A DNA stretch of 64,000 nucleotides from an uncultured Pelagibacteraceae bacterium (GCA_902604975.1 CACLAY010000001.1:124001-188000), one strand, 5' to 3'. Shown: positions 39,847-51,397, counted from the stretch's first letter. Notes: generated from the sequence alone by a model not told the origin. Numbers and translations are program-made.

Positions 39847-40632
39847 ATGTCTTTAATGAAGGGTAAAAAAGGACTGATAATGGGTGTTGCTAATGAAAGA
39901 TCTATTGCATGGGGTATTTCTCAAAAACTTTCAGAGGCAGGTGCAGAATTAGCTTTTACATATTTAGGTGATGCTCTTAAAAAAAGAGTAGTTCCTCTTG
40001 CAGAAAAACTAAATTCTAATGTTACTTTTAGCTGTGATGTTGAAAAAAAAGAAGATGTAATAAAATTATTTGAGGATGTTAAATCTCAATGGGGTGAGAT
40101 AGACTTTGTAGTTCACGCAATTGCTTTTTCTGACAAATCTGAACTTTCAGGAGAATATCTAAATACAACAAGAGAAAATTTTTTAAGAAGTATGTTGATT
40201 TCATGCTTTTCATTTACTGAAGTTGCAAAAGAAGCCTCGAAAGTGATGAAAGAGGGTGGCAGCTTGATTACACTCAGCTATGAAGCTAATAAAGCAATTC
40301 CTAATTACAATGTAATGGGAGTTTGTAAGGCAGCTTTAGAGTCCAGTGTAAAGTATTTAGCAAGAGATTTGGGAGCTAAGGGAATAAGAGTTAACGCAAT
40401 AAGTGCTGGCCCAATAAAAACTTTAGCCGCATCAGCTATTGGAGATGCTAAATTCTTATACAAATGGAATGCTGATCACTCTTTTTTAAAGAGAAACGTT
40501 GATAATATTGATGTTGGAAACTCAGCATTGTATCTTCTAAGTGATATGGCAGGTGGTGTTACAGGTGAAATTCACTATGTTGATGCTGGTTATAATAAAG
40601 TAGGAATGCCAGATCCAAAAAATATATCTTAA
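39847..40632 (+). CDS. fabI: enoyl-ACP reductase
   Basis: GVANERSIAWGI; AIPNYNVMGVCKAALESSVKYLA. Confidence 0.96.
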   Translation: MSLMKGKKGLIMGVANERSIAWGISQKLSEAGAELAFTYLGDALKKRVVPLAEKLNSNVTFSCDVEKKEDVIKLFEDVKSQWGEIDFVVHAIAFSDKSELSGEYLNTTRENFLRSMLISCFSFTEVAKEASKVMKEGGSLITLSYEANKAIPNYNVMGVCKAALESSVKYLARDLGAKGIRVNAISAGPIKTLAASAIGDAKFLYKWNADHSFLKRNVDNIDVGNSALYLLSDMAGGVTGEIHYVDAGYNKVGMPDPKNIS

Positions 40633-40644
40633 AATTTTATCATT

Positions 40645-40794
40645 ATGTTAATTTTAGTTTGGTTTGTAGTTTGTATTATATTTTTTATAGTACAATTAAT
40701 CCTTGAAGGTTCTGGTCATGCACTAGAAGTTTTTGCCCTATTGACTGCTATTGCTTTATTCTTAATAAATAAGCTTGGAAAAAAAAATAAATAA
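40645..40794 (+). CDS. 49-aa small membrane protein
   Basis: MLILVWFVVCIIFFIVQLILEGSGHALEVFALLTAIALFLINKLGKKNK; fills the fabI-msrB gap. Confidence 0.5.
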   Translation: MLILVWFVVCIIFFIVQLILEGSGHALEVFALLTAIALFLINKLGKKNK

Positions 40795-40810
40795 CTAACT
40801 ACTCATCATT

Positions 40811-41302
40811 GTGAAAAGAAAATTTTTGAAAATTGCTGGTGCTTCTATATTAGGTTTTATATTTTATCCATTAACTTCATTAGCAAATAACATTGTGGGT
40901 TTTAAAAAAAAATTAAAAAAAGATGAGAGTGAATACAATATAATAAATCCTGATCTCACAAATGAGCAAAAAATAATAATGTTTGAAGAGGGTACAGAAC
41001 GTGCTGGAACTAGCGAATTAAATTATGAGAAAAGAAAAGGGACTTATCATTGTGCAAATTGTGGTGTGAAACTATTTGAGTCCACTGCAAAATTTGATAG
41101 CGGAACTGGTTGGCCATCATTCACCGAGGCAATACCAGGTGTGTTTGTAACAAAAACTGATTATTCTTTTGGCATGAAGAGGACTGAATACAGCTGTGCA
41201 AATTGTGGTGCTCATCACGGCCATGTTTTTAATGATGGCCCTGATGGTGGAAAAAGATATTGTAGCAACGGTCTTTGCTTGCTTTTCATCCCAGAGAGTT
41301 AG
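40811..41302 (+). CDS. msrB: peptide-methionine (R)-S-oxide reductase with N-terminal signal
   Basis: GTYHCANCGVKLF; GTGWPSF; YSCANCGAHHGHVF; GTG start. Confidence 0.92.
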   Translation: MKRKFLKIAGASILGFIFYPLTSLANNIVGFKKKLKKDESEYNIINPDLTNEQKIIMFEEGTERAGTSELNYEKRKGTYHCANCGVKLFESTAKFDSGTGWPSFTEAIPGVFVTKTDYSFGMKRTEYSCANCGAHHGHVFNDGPDGGKRYCSNGLCLLFIPES

Positions 41303-41305
41303 TAA

Positions 41306-41686
41306 TTATATTTTTCTGATATAACCAACATTAGTAGTTTTAAAATGCTTGAAAGGGATATTTGTATCTTTTATTGCCTTGATAGTCTCTTCCGTAATAT
41401 TTCCATAGACCTCAATTTCGAATCTTTCCGCAATTTTGTTGTGCTTTTCAACATAAGCTTGGACAGGGGCATTACTTAGATGATGCAGCATGGCTTCACT
41501 ATTTCGGTAAACTTCACTCCAAGTAAATTCTAAAGGATCAGTTGGATCTTGATCGAAAGTATGAATAAGCATGTCTGGCTCTGATGCGTTAACAGCCTCA
41601 TCAGCTTCTTTTGCTATCCTGAGATACTCTTCAACCTTACCATCTTTAACGCGTATTCTTGCAATTAAAATAAATGGGTTGGACAT
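41306..41686 (-). CDS. antibiotic biosynthesis monooxygenase (ABM) domain protein
   Basis: IARIRVKDGKVEEYLRIAKEADEAV...FTWSEVYRNSEAMLHHL. Confidence 0.8.
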   Translation of the reverse strand: MSNPFILIARIRVKDGKVEEYLRIAKEADEAVNASEPDMLIHTFDQDPTDPLEFTWSEVYRNSEAMLHHLSNAPVQAYVEKHNKIAERFEIEVYGNITEETIKAIKDTNIPFKHFKTTNVGYIRKI

Positions 41687-41690
41687 TTAT

Positions 41691-43763
41691 CTAGATAGCA
41701 GCCTGCTTTATAGATAATTTAACTTTTCCTCTATCAAATCCAATAACTTTTACTTTTACTTCGTCACCTTCTTTGACAACATCCGTTACTTTAGCAACTC
41801 TTTTGTCTGCAAGCTCAGAAATATGAACAAGTCCATCTTGCTTTCCAAGGAAATTAACAAAAGCACCAAATTCCATAATTTTCATAACTTTTCCATTATA
41901 AATTTTATTTAATTCAGCTTTAGCTGTGATGTCTTTAATCATTTGCATAGCAATATTTCTTGACTCTTCGTCTGGAGCAGCGACTGTAACTACACCTTCA
42001 TCATTTACATCAACTTTAGCACCAGATTTTTCTACAATCTCTCTAATTGTTGCTCCACCTTTTCCAATGACTGCCGCAATATCTTTTTTATCAACCGTAA
42101 TTTTTTCCATTTTTGGAGTATGTTTTCCAACATCGTCTCTGGATTTGTCTAATGCTTTATTCATTTCACCCAAAATATGAATTCTTCCATCTTTTGCCTG
42201 GTTTAAAGCTTGCTCCATTATCTCAAATGTAATTCCTGTAATTTTAATATCCATTTGTAAAGATGTAATGCCGTCTTTAGTCCCTGCAACTTTAAAATCC
42301 ATATCTCCAAGGTGGTCTTCATCACCAAGAATATCTGATAATACAGAAAAATCATCACCTTCTTTGATTAAACCCATTGCAATTCCAGCAACTGGCTCTT
42401 TTATTGGTACGCCTGCATCCATAAGAGCAAGTGAAGTTCCACAAACAGTTGCCATTGATGAAGAACCGTTAGACTCAGTGATTTCTGATACAATCCTAAA
42501 TGTGTAGGGGAAACTTTCTTTTGATGGTAGTGACGAGTTAATTGCTCTCCATGCTAACTTTCCGTGGCCTATCTCTCTTCTACCAGTTCCAATTCTACCA
42601 GTTTCACCAACTGAGAATGGAGGAAAGTTATAATGTAACATAAATCTCTCTTTTTGAAGACCATCTAAACTCTCTATTCTTTGTTCATCATCTGAAGTTC
42701 CAAGTGTAGTTGTTACAATGGCTTGTGTTTCACCTCTTGTAAACAAAGCTGAACCATGAACTCTAGGTAATATTCCAACTTCACACATAATTGGTCTTAC
42801 ATCTGCTAGACCTCTTCCATCAATACGATTTTTATTTTTAAGAATATCAGTTCTTACAATAGATTTTTCCAAATTTTTAAGTTGAGAATTTACATCTAAA
42901 TCAGTGTAAGCCTCATTTTCCTCATACAACTTTTTAGCTTTTTCAGTAATTTCAGAAATTTGATTTGATCTATCTTGCTTATCTCTAGTAGAGAAAGCTT
43001 TTTTTAAATCTTCAGTAAATTCATCTTCTAATTTCTTTTTTATCTCAGAAAGATCTTTTTTCTCAACTGTCCACTCTGGTTTTCTACAATCTTTCGCAAG
43101 ATCTTCGATCATTTCTATTATTGGAACGAAACCCTCGTGTCCAAATTTAACAGCATTCAACATTTCTTCCTCTGTTAAGCCATTTGCTTCAGACTCAACC
43201 ATTAAAACAGCATCTTTAGTTCCTGCTACTACTAAATCTAGTTTAGATTTCTCTAATTCAGATTTTGATGGATTTAGGACGTATTTTCCTTCAATGAAGC
43301 CAACTCTAGAAGCTCCAACAGGACCCATAAAAGGCATTCCTGATATTGCTAAAGCTGCTGAAGAGGCAATAATAGATAAAATATCAGCTTCATTCTCTTT
43401 GTCATAAGATATTACTGTTGGTAAAAGTTGCACTTCATTTTTAAACTCATCAGGAAACAATGGTCTGATAGGTCTATCAATCAGTCTTGAAATTAGAGTT
43501 TCGCTTTCAGTTGGTCTTGCTTCCCTTTTAAAATAACCACCGGGAATTTTACCAGCCGCATAATATTTTTCTTGATAATTTACAGATAATGGAAAGTAAT
43601 CCATATCTGGATTTACTTTTTTTGCACCTACAACTGTTGCTAAAACAACTGTTTCTCCACATTGCGCTATAATTGCACCATCTGCTTGTCTTGCTATTTT
43701 TCCTGTCTCTAAACTTATTGTTTTTCCACTGACTTCTATTTCTTTTTTTACTACTTTAAACAT
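41691..43763 (-). CDS. pnp: polyribonucleotide nucleotidyltransferase
   Basis: RNase PH repeats; KH and S1 domains. Confidence 0.98.
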   Translation of the reverse strand: MFKVVKKEIEVSGKTISLETGKIARQADGAIIAQCGETVVLATVVGAKKVNPDMDYFPLSVNYQEKYYAAGKIPGGYFKREARPTESETLISRLIDRPIRPLFPDEFKNEVQLLPTVISYDKENEADILSIIASSAALAISGMPFMGPVGASRVGFIEGKYVLNPSKSELEKSKLDLVVAGTKDAVLMVESEANGLTEEEMLNAVKFGHEGFVPIIEMIEDLAKDCRKPEWTVEKKDLSEIKKKLEDEFTEDLKKAFSTRDKQDRSNQISEITEKAKKLYEENEAYTDLDVNSQLKNLEKSIVRTDILKNKNRIDGRGLADVRPIMCEVGILPRVHGSALFTRGETQAIVTTTLGTSDDEQRIESLDGLQKERFMLHYNFPPFSVGETGRIGTGRREIGHGKLAWRAINSSLPSKESFPYTFRIVSEITESNGSSSMATVCGTSLALMDAGVPIKEPVAGIAMGLIKEGDDFSVLSDILGDEDHLGDMDFKVAGTKDGITSLQMDIKITGITFEIMEQALNQAKDGRIHILGEMNKALDKSRDDVGKHTPKMEKITVDKKDIAAVIGKGGATIREIVEKSGAKVDVNDEGVVTVAAPDEESRNIAMQMIKDITAKAELNKIYNGKVMKIMEFGAFVNFLGKQDGLVHISELADKRVAKVTDVVKEGDEVKVKVIGFDRGKVKLSIKQAAI

Positions 43764-44012
43764 TTACTTCCTTAAATTTAATTTTGTTAACACTGCCTTA
43801 TAAGACTCCATATTATTTTTCTTTAAATAGTCTAATAATTTTTTTCTTCTATTCACTGCTCTCAAAAGGCCTACAGAAGAATGTTTATCCTTTTTGAATT
43901 GTTTTATATGTTTTGATAGACTCTCAATTTTTCCAGTTAATTGAGCAATCTGAACTTCAGAGGATCCAGTATCCTTCTCGTGGATTTGAAGTTCTTTAAC
44001 TTTTTGTTTCAT
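43764..44012 (-). CDS. rpsO: 30S ribosomal protein S15
   Basis: DTGSSEVQIAQLTGKI; LLRAVNRRKKLLDYLKK. Confidence 0.97.
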   Translation of the reverse strand: MKQKVKELQIHEKDTGSSEVQIAQLTGKIESLSKHIKQFKKDKHSSVGLLRAVNRRKKLLDYLKKNNMESYKAVLTKLNLRK

Positions 44013-44020
44013 TTTTTCCT

Positions 44021-44386
44021 TTATTTATTTGTTTGTTTAATTAAATTTTCTATTTTTTCTGCATAATCAAAAGAATCATCTTTCACAAAAAATAGTTTTG
44101 GCAAAAATTTCATAATAATTTTCTTTGATAAAACTTTTCTGATCATAAATGATGATATTTTTAATTTTTCTACTATTTCCTCTGCATTTTTTCCACCTAA
44201 AGGCATTACAAATATTTTTGCGGTTTTTAGATCAGGTGACATTCTAACTTCTGTAACTGTGATTTCTTTTGTAGTTAAACTTGGTATTTTTGCTTCATCT
44301 CTTATAAAAAGTGTACCTAAAGCCTGTTTTATCATTTCACCTACTCTTAATTGTCTTTGTGTAATCTGTTTTCCTAATTGACTCAT
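44021..44386 (-). CDS. rbfA: ribosome-binding factor A
   Basis: QLRVGEMIKQALGTLF; VTEVRMSPDLKTAKIFV. Confidence 0.94.
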   Translation of the reverse strand: MSQLGKQITQRQLRVGEMIKQALGTLFIRDEAKIPSLTTKEITVTEVRMSPDLKTAKIFVMPLGGKNAEEIVEKLKISSFMIRKVLSKKIIMKFLPKLFFVKDDSFDYAEKIENLIKQTNK

Positions 44387-46603
44387 TTAAATTGTTCTTT
44401 CAGTTACTGTTGAGTTATAAACTTCAATAATATCTTTTTTTTGATAATCTGCGAAATCTTTTAAAGTAATTCCACATTCTAGACCTGCTGAAACTTGTTT
44501 AGTTTGGTCTTTTTCTCTAAATATAGAACCAATTTTCCCATTAAATATAATAGTTCCATCTCTAATGAGTCTTGCGCTAGAGTTTTGGGTTATTTCTCCC
44601 TCAACAACTTTTGATCCAGCTACTTTTCCTACTTTTGAAACCTTAAATATTTCAAGTATTTCTGCGCTTCCAATTATTTTTTCTTCAACATCTGGTGACA
44701 ATAAACCTGCCATCTTACTTTTTATATAATCTAGTACTTCATAGATTATATTATAAGATGAAATAGTAATTTTTTCTTGTTCAGCTCTTTTCTTGGCTTC
44801 TTTACTTGGTTTAACATTAAACGCTATAATTACTGCATTTGACGCTTTTGCTAATGTTACGTCTGTTTCTGTAACCATTCCTATATCTGAAAGGAGTATT
44901 TTTGGTTTAACTTCATCATGTTTAATCTGGTCTATAGCATTTTTAATAGCTTCAGATGAGCCATGGACATCGGATTTAATTATTATATTTAATTCCTCTG
45001 ATAATGAGTTCTGAAATGCAGAGTCTTGAGTGACAAAATTAAGCGGTATTTTATCAGCTTTTGATTCCTCGACTCTGGCTTCGCAAAGTGCTTTGGCCTC
45101 TTTTTCAGTTGGCAGAACAATAAAATCATCCCCAGATTTAGCTGCACCGTTGATTCCAATAATTTCGACTGGAGTAGCAGGTTCTGCAGTATCAATATTT
45201 TTTCCTTGATCATTTATAATTGCTCTTACTTTCCCCCATTTTAATCCACTAACAAAATAATCTCCCTTCTTAAGAGTTCCTGCGGTTACAACAATATTTG
45301 CAACTGGGCCTCTTCCAATGTCTATTTTAGACTCTAGCACTATACCTTTAGCATTTGTCTCAAAATCTGTTTTTAAGTCTAACAATTCTGCTTGTAACAA
45401 AATAGATTCTACCAGCTTATCTAAATTATTTTTTGTTTTTGTTGAGATTTCTACCATTAAAGTATCACCAGATAAATCTTCAGCGATTAGTTCATATTCT
45501 AGAAGTTGATTTTTTATTTTTTGTGGGTCTGCCTCAGGTAAATCACACTTATTTATAGCAACAACTATAGGCACTTTTGCTGCTTTTGCATGTTTAATGG
45601 ACTCGATTGTTTGTGGTTTAACCCCATCGTCTGCTGCAACGACTAGAATTACAATATCTGTTAATTTAGAACCTCTAGCTCTCATTTCTGTAAATGCCGC
45701 GTGACCTGGGGTATCAATAAATGTTATTTTATTATTTTCGTGATTAATCTGATAAGCTCCAATATGCTGAGTGATGCCCCCAAATTCTCCTGATACTACA
45801 TTAGCTTGCCTCAACACATCTAAAACTGAAGTTTTACCATGATCAACATGCCCCATTACAGTAACTATTGGAGCTCTATTTTTTAAATTCTCTGATTTTA
45901 CCTCTTTGATTTTCTCAATTATATCTTCAGCCTTGGTTTCACGTATAGGATTATGACCAAATTCTTTTACTAAATATTCTGCAGTATCAGCGTCAATTGT
46001 ATTATTTATAGTTACTGTTACACCCATACCAAGCAAGTGTTTAATGATGCTACTAGATTGCTCTGCCATTCTATTTGCTAACTCTTTTATTGTTATTACT
46101 TCTGGAAGATTTACCTCTCTTTTAATTTGCTTAAAACCATCCTTATCATCTGTTTGATTTAAATTTCTATTTTCTTTTTGTTTTGCTCTTTTTAAAGATG
46201 CTAAACTTCTAGATTTTTTTTCAGAATTTTCATCGTCTAATGCTCTTGAAATTGTTAATTTTAATTCTCTTCTTTTTCCCGAAATCTTATTTGACTTACT
46301 TTCTTTGGGTGCAGTCTCACCTTTAAGTCTTCTAGTAGCTCGTTGCTCAGCTAATTTTCTTTTTTCGAAATCTGATATTGGTTGAGAGGAAGGTCTATTA
46401 AAACTGCTGTTTTTAGATACAAAATTTTTATCTTGTCTAAAGTTGTCATTGTTTTGTCTTGAAAATTGAGGTTTTCCAGAGAATTTTGATGTTTTTTTCT
46501 CAATTACAACAGTGTTTTTAGATTTTGATTTAGCTTGTTCTATACTACTAAAAGTCTTTTTTGAGCTTCCTGATATTGATAACTTTAATTTTTTTTTCTC
46601 CAT
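44387..46603 (-). CDS. infB: translation initiation factor IF-2
   Basis: VTVMGHVDHGKTSVLD; FIDTPGHAAFTEMRARG; NKCDLP. Confidence 0.98.
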   Translation of the reverse strand: MEKKKLKLSISGSSKKTFSSIEQAKSKSKNTVVIEKKTSKFSGKPQFSRQNNDNFRQDKNFVSKNSSFNRPSSQPISDFEKRKLAEQRATRRLKGETAPKESKSNKISGKRRELKLTISRALDDENSEKKSRSLASLKRAKQKENRNLNQTDDKDGFKQIKREVNLPEVITIKELANRMAEQSSSIIKHLLGMGVTVTINNTIDADTAEYLVKEFGHNPIRETKAEDIIEKIKEVKSENLKNRAPIVTVMGHVDHGKTSVLDVLRQANVVSGEFGGITQHIGAYQINHENNKITFIDTPGHAAFTEMRARGSKLTDIVILVVAADDGVKPQTIESIKHAKAAKVPIVVAINKCDLPEADPQKIKNQLLEYELIAEDLSGDTLMVEISTKTKNNLDKLVESILLQAELLDLKTDFETNAKGIVLESKIDIGRGPVANIVVTAGTLKKGDYFVSGLKWGKVRAIINDQGKNIDTAEPATPVEIIGINGAAKSGDDFIVLPTEKEAKALCEARVEESKADKIPLNFVTQDSAFQNSLSEELNIIIKSDVHGSSEAIKNAIDQIKHDEVKPKILLSDIGMVTETDVTLAKASNAVIIAFNVKPSKEAKKRAEQEKITISSYNIIYEVLDYIKSKMAGLLSPDVEEKIIGSAEILEIFKVSKVGKVAGSKVVEGEITQNSSARLIRDGTIIFNGKIGSIFREKDQTKQVSAGLECGITLKDFADYQKKDIIEVYNSTVTERTI

Positions 46604-46613
46604 TTTCCATCTT

Positions 46614-48167
46614 TCAATCTTTGTAAACTTTTTCTCTCGCTGACATAATTAAATTATCAGCTTCTATTTTTGATAGAGCAAAATCCTCTAAAAAACCTTT
46701 AATTTTAACTCTTTCTCCTTTGATAACATCATATGCACCAGTGAGTTCATCAGATGCTAAATCTGCTAGATCAGTTAATGTTAAGATTTTTTGTTCTCCT
46801 AATGTAACTAACATTCCTGGTGTAAGCCCTTCATGGTTTATTAAGTCAGATTCTAAACCAAGATCTTTAATTCTTTGAGATATTTCCTCCTGATCTTTGT
46901 CGTAGAATTCTTTTGCTCTTTCAATTAACTCTTTTGCTGTATCTTCTTCAATACCTTCAATTTTTACAAGAGCATCTGATTTGCTATCTTTAATATCATC
47001 TATTGACGAAAAACCCTCAGCAACCAGTAGTTGCCCCAATGTCTCATCCAATTCTAGGTTTTTCACTATGTTATCTGTCTTCTCTTTAAACTCTAATTGT
47101 CTTCTCTCAGAGTCCTCCTGTTCTGTCATAATATTTATTTCGTAGTTTAACAATTTTGTGGCTAACCTTACATTTTGACCTCTTCTTCCTATTGCTTTAC
47201 TTAGGTTTTCTTCTGTTAATATTACGTCAAGTTTTTTAGCTTCATTATTTACATTTACTCTTTGAACTTCGGCAGGGGATAAAGCATTAGCAACTATTAT
47301 GGCAGGATCTTCAGACCAATTAACTATATCTATTTTTTCACCCTGAAGCTCATTTACAACAGCTTGAACTCTGCTGCCTCTCATTCCAACACATGCTCCA
47401 ACTGGATCAAGAGAGGTATCTATGGCTTTTACACAAATTTTTGCTCTACTTCCAGGATCTCTTGATGAAGATTTAATTTCTATTAGACCATCATAAATTT
47501 CAGGGACTTCCTGAGTAAATAACTTATCCATGAACTTTGGGTGCGCCCTAGAAAGAAATATTTGTTGACCTCTTGGCTCTCTTCTTACATCTAGACAGTA
47601 TGCTTTAATTCTATCTCCAGCTTTAATATTTTCTCTTGGTATCATTTCATTTTTTTGAATAATTGCTTCAGTTCTTCCAAGATCAACTATTACATTTCCA
47701 AATTCTAATCTCTTAACTATTCCACTTAAAATAGTGTCTTTTTTATCAATAAAATCATTAAATTGTCTCTCTCTTTCTGCCTCTCTTACATTAAAACTTA
47801 TTACTTGTTTTGCTGTCTGTGCAGCAATTCTTCCAAAATCAAATGACGGTAGCGGTTGAAGAACTTCTTCACCAATTTTTTTGTCTCTATTAATTTCATT
47901 TAATTTAACTGCATCTTCAAGTGTGATTTCTATATTTGAGTTTTCTGGCTTCTCAACAATTAATAACTTTCTGAAAATACCAATGTCTCCATTATCTCTA
48001 TTAATTTCTACTTTTATCTCATTATCATATCCAAATTTAGACTTTGCAGCTTTTGCAATTCCTGTTTCCATAGACCCAATAATAAGTTCTTTATCTATAG
48101 ATTTTTCTAAAGCAACTGCTTCAGCAATTCTTAGTAATTCTAATTTATCTGCTCTTCTATTTAACAT
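46614..48167 (-). CDS. nusA: transcription termination/antitermination factor NusA
   Basis: S1 + KH domains (GACVGMRGSRVQAVVNEL; GRRGQNVRLA); ATG 48167 preferred over TTG 48182. Confidence 0.97.
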   Translation of the reverse strand: MLNRRADKLELLRIAEAVALEKSIDKELIIGSMETGIAKAAKSKFGYDNEIKVEINRDNGDIGIFRKLLIVEKPENSNIEITLEDAVKLNEINRDKKIGEEVLQPLPSFDFGRIAAQTAKQVISFNVREAERERQFNDFIDKKDTILSGIVKRLEFGNVIVDLGRTEAIIQKNEMIPRENIKAGDRIKAYCLDVRREPRGQQIFLSRAHPKFMDKLFTQEVPEIYDGLIEIKSSSRDPGSRAKICVKAIDTSLDPVGACVGMRGSRVQAVVNELQGEKIDIVNWSEDPAIIVANALSPAEVQRVNVNNEAKKLDVILTEENLSKAIGRRGQNVRLATKLLNYEINIMTEQEDSERRQLEFKEKTDNIVKNLELDETLGQLLVAEGFSSIDDIKDSKSDALVKIEGIEEDTAKELIERAKEFYDKDQEEISQRIKDLGLESDLINHEGLTPGMLVTLGEQKILTLTDLADLASDELTGAYDVIKGERVKIKGFLEDFALSKIEADNLIMSAREKVYKD

Positions 48168-48180
48168 AATTATTTTATCC

Positions 48181-48208
48181 AAAAAAAAATGGGCCTAGGC
48201 CCATTTTT
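48181..48208 (-). terminator. palindromic intrinsic terminator between metK and nusA
   Basis: AAAAATGGGCCTAGGCCCATTTTT perfect 24-nt palindrome followed on minus strand by a 9-T run. Confidence 0.85.
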
Positions 48209-48264
48209 GAAATTTCAACAATGTGCTTGAAATATAGTTATTTTTTGTTGATTTACAACAATAT

Positions 48265-49428
48265 TTACTTACTAAAAACTTCAGATTTATCTGTTTTTTC
48301 CCATGAAAATGATCCATCATCCTCTGGAATTCTTCCAAAGTGACCGTAGGCAGCAGTTTTTTCATAAATAGGTTTATTTAAACCTAGCATTTCTCTAATT
48401 CCTCTTGGACTCAAATCAAAGTTTTCTTTTATAAGTTTTTCAACATGCACGTTCTTTTCTTCGTCATTATCGAACAAGTCTACATAAATTGATAGTGGTT
48501 TTGACACTCCAATAGCATAAGCTAATTGAATTAAACATTTATCAGCAATTTTTGATGCCACAACATTTTTAGCTAAATACCTTGATGCATAAGCTGCAGA
48601 TCTATCAACTTTTGTAGGATCTTTACCAGAAAATGCACCTCCACCATGTGGTGCAGCACCACCGTATGTATCAACAATAATTTTTCTTCCAGTTAAACCA
48701 CTATCACCATCTGGGCCACCAATTACAAAGTTTCCAGTAGGATTGATATAAATCTCTTTTTCATCAAGACTACCCAATAAGTTTTTAGGGATAGATCTTT
48801 CTATATATGGCATACAAAGTTCTTTTACTTGAGCTAAACTAACATCTTTTGAATGTTGTGTAGAAATAACTACTGATGTTGCCGCTGATGGTATACCATC
48901 TTTATATTCAATAGTAATTTGGCTTTTTGAGTCTGGCTCTATTCCGTTCAACTTTCCTGATTTTCTATCTTCTGCCATTAGTCTTAAAATTTTATGAGAA
49001 TAGTGAATTGGAGCTGGCATTAAGACATCTGTTTCACTACAAGCATATCCAAACATAATACCTTGATCTCCAGCGCCCTCATCTTTATTTCCTGACGAGT
49101 CTACACCCATTGCAATATCTGCTGATTGAGAATGTAAATGTGTTTCAATTTTAGTTTGATCTCTCCAAGAAAAACCGTCTTGGTCATAACCTATATCTTT
49201 AATACAGTCTCTTACTTTTGAAATTAATTCATCTTCTTTAAGTTCCGGACCTCTTACTTCTCCTGCTAACACAACTTTATTTGTTGTTGTTAAAGTTTCA
49301 CAAGCAACACGTGCTTGAGGTTCAGAAGCTAAAAAACTATCCACAACCATATCAGAAATTCTGTCACATACTTTATCTGGGTGTCCTTCTGACACTGACT
49401 CACTAGTAAATAAAAAATTTTTTTTCAT
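48265..49428 (-). CDS. metK: S-adenosylmethionine synthetase
   Basis: [48 protein letters not shown]. Confidence 0.98.
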   Translation of the reverse strand: MKKNFLFTSESVSEGHPDKVCDRISDMVVDSFLASEPQARVACETLTTTNKVVLAGEVRGPELKEDELISKVRDCIKDIGYDQDGFSWRDQTKIETHLHSQSADIAMGVDSSGNKDEGAGDQGIMFGYACSETDVLMPAPIHYSHKILRLMAEDRKSGKLNGIEPDSKSQITIEYKDGIPSAATSVVISTQHSKDVSLAQVKELCMPYIERSIPKNLLGSLDEKEIYINPTGNFVIGGPDGDSGLTGRKIIVDTYGGAAPHGGGAFSGKDPTKVDRSAAYASRYLAKNVVASKIADKCLIQLAYAIGVSKPLSIYVDLFDNDEEKNVHVEKLIKENFDLSPRGIREMLGLNKPIYEKTAAYGHFGRIPEDDGSFSWEKTDKSEVFSK

Positions 49429-49430
49429 TA

Positions 49431-50954
49431 TTAATTCCCCCGTGTTTTAAAAAAAAAAATTAAACTAATATAAATAGATAGAAAATAAAAGAAGATCTTA
49501 TTACCATAAGACCCAAAGATTGTTTTATTAGACTTTTTGAAAGACTGTATCTCAATAAATCCCTTATCGGTTGTTAAAATTTTGTCAATTACCTGTCCTT
49601 TTGGATTAATATAGGCTGAAATCCCATTGTTTGATGAACGGATGACTGGTTTACCTTCCTCAATTGATCTAAAAATTGAGTGAGAGAAATGCTGGTATGG
49701 ACCAATAGAATTTCCAAACCAACCGTCCTCAGAGATGTTTAATATAAAATCATAATTTTTTTTACTACTATTTATTTGACCAGAATAAATAATTTCGTAA
49801 CAAATAAGTGGTACAAAACTAAAATTATTAAAACTAATAAAATCTCTTTGATTATCTGCAGAGAAAGATTGGTAACCTTGGGTGATTTTTTTAAATCCTA
49901 AATTACTTAATATATTTTCAAATGGTAAGAATTCTCCAAATGGGACCAATTTATTTTTGTTGTATTTTTGTAAAATATTGAGATCATTATCTGCTAGTAA
50001 AAGCGAATTATAAATCTTATGTTTTTCATTTATATTCATACCAAAAATAATCTTATGTTTTTTTGAAAAATTTTCTGAAAAAAGAGCTTTAAATTTTTTA
50101 AGATCCTCAAAATAAATACTTGAGAGAATACCTTCAGGCAGAATAAATAGTGTTTCCCTTGATGGATTTGGTTCAGACACATTAATCAACTCAAGTATAA
50201 ATTCACTGGTATTTTCATTTTGAAAATATCTATTAATATTAATTGTAGGAGAAATTATCTTAATATTAAAACCTAAATCTTTTTTTTCAGTCAATTCAAA
50301 CTGTCTCAAATTTGATTTGCCCCAAAAATAATTACTAAAAAGAGTTAATAGAGAAAAAATAAAAATACTTATTTTTATTTTTGTTTTGTAATTAAAAAAT
50401 AAAATGATTGGAAATAAAAATAGTAAAATAACTAACGAATTAAAAGCATATGTCCCTGTTATCGAAAGTATTTGAATAAATTCTAAATAATTTACGAAGC
50501 TAAAAGCAATTAAATTCCAGGGGAAACCACCAAACAAGAAACTTCTAATGTATTCAAATATAGACAAAATAGTAGCCAAAATCAAAATTGATAAAAGATT
50601 TTTTTGGGGATTTAAAAATGAGAAAACTAAAGTTGAAAATCCATAAAATAATCCTAAAAATAATGGAATTAAAATTAAAGCAAATGGTATCAAAGGTTTA
50701 AAGATATCTTCAAAAGTTAAGGAATTCGTTATCCAATATAAATTTGAAATAAAATACCCAAATCCAAATGTCCATCCAATGTTAAATGAAACAATTTTAT
50801 CTTTTGAATAAAGTAATAATGTCCACAGAAGAAATGGGTATGAAAAAAAGTTTATGTAGAATAAGTTGTAGGGTGGAAGGCTAAAAGAAGATATTAGACC
50901 AAAAGAAAATACTAATGAGTATAATAGAATTTTATTTTTGTTTAATAAAGTCAA
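49431..50954 (-). CDS. lnt: apolipoprotein N-acyltransferase
   Basis: TM helices + nitrilase domain: [25 protein letters not shown]. Confidence 0.94.
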   Translation of the reverse strand: MTLLNKNKILLYSLVFSFGLISSFSLPPYNLFYINFFSYPFLLWTLLLYSKDKIVSFNIGWTFGFGYFISNLYWITNSLTFEDIFKPLIPFALILIPLFLGLFYGFSTLVFSFLNPQKNLLSILILATILSIFEYIRSFLFGGFPWNLIAFSFVNYLEFIQILSITGTYAFNSLVILLFLFPIILFFNYKTKIKISIFIFSLLTLFSNYFWGKSNLRQFELTEKKDLGFNIKIISPTININRYFQNENTSEFILELINVSEPNPSRETLFILPEGILSSIYFEDLKKFKALFSENFSKKHKIIFGMNINEKHKIYNSLLLADNDLNILQKYNKNKLVPFGEFLPFENILSNLGFKKITQGYQSFSADNQRDFISFNNFSFVPLICYEIIYSGQINSSKKNYDFILNISEDGWFGNSIGPYQHFSHSIFRSIEEGKPVIRSSNNGISAYINPKGQVIDKILTTDKGFIEIQSFKKSNKTIFGSYGNKIFFYFLSIYISLIFFFKTRGN

Positions 50955-51397
50955 TTTACTTTATGAAAATATTTCAATATTAATTTTTCTCTTTTAAACA
51001 TTTTTTTAAAATCATTTAATTTCTTATGATCATAGCCAATTAAATGAAGATATCCATGTATCCACATTTTATCAAACTCAAAAAAGAAATTTGTTTTTTT
51101 TGATCGTTTTTTAATAATTTCAAAGCTGATTGCTATATCACCTAAATATAGTCTTTTTTTTTCTTTAATTTTAATTGGAAAGGATAAAACATCAGTGGAT
51201 TTATTTTTTTTTCTAAATTTAAGATTTAAATATTTCATCTTCTTATTGTTGGTTAATAGTATCGAGAATTCATGATTTTTTTTTACAAATAAAGGCTTCT
51301 TGGACAATATTTTTAGTCTTTTCTTTAAATAATCGTTTGGTTTTTTTATAATTTTTTTCCAATTTGAGTAGCCAGATATTACATTGGCTTTTATCAT
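50951..51397 (-). CDS. ybeY: endoribonuclease YbeY
   Basis: STDVLSFPI; HGYLHLIGYDH zinc motif. Confidence 0.94.
   Translation of the reverse strand: MIKANVISGYSNWKKIIKKPNDYLKKRLKILSKKPLFVKKNHEFSILLTNNKKMKYLNLKFRKKNKSTDVLSFPIKIKEKKRLYLGDIAISFEIIKKRSKKTNFFFEFDKMWIHGYLHLIGYDHKKLNDFKKMFKREKLILKYFHKVN

Noticed and set aside
49425-49435. SAM riboswitch controlling metK
   Set aside because: metK follows lnt with a 2-bp gap; there is no leader in which a riboswitch could fit.
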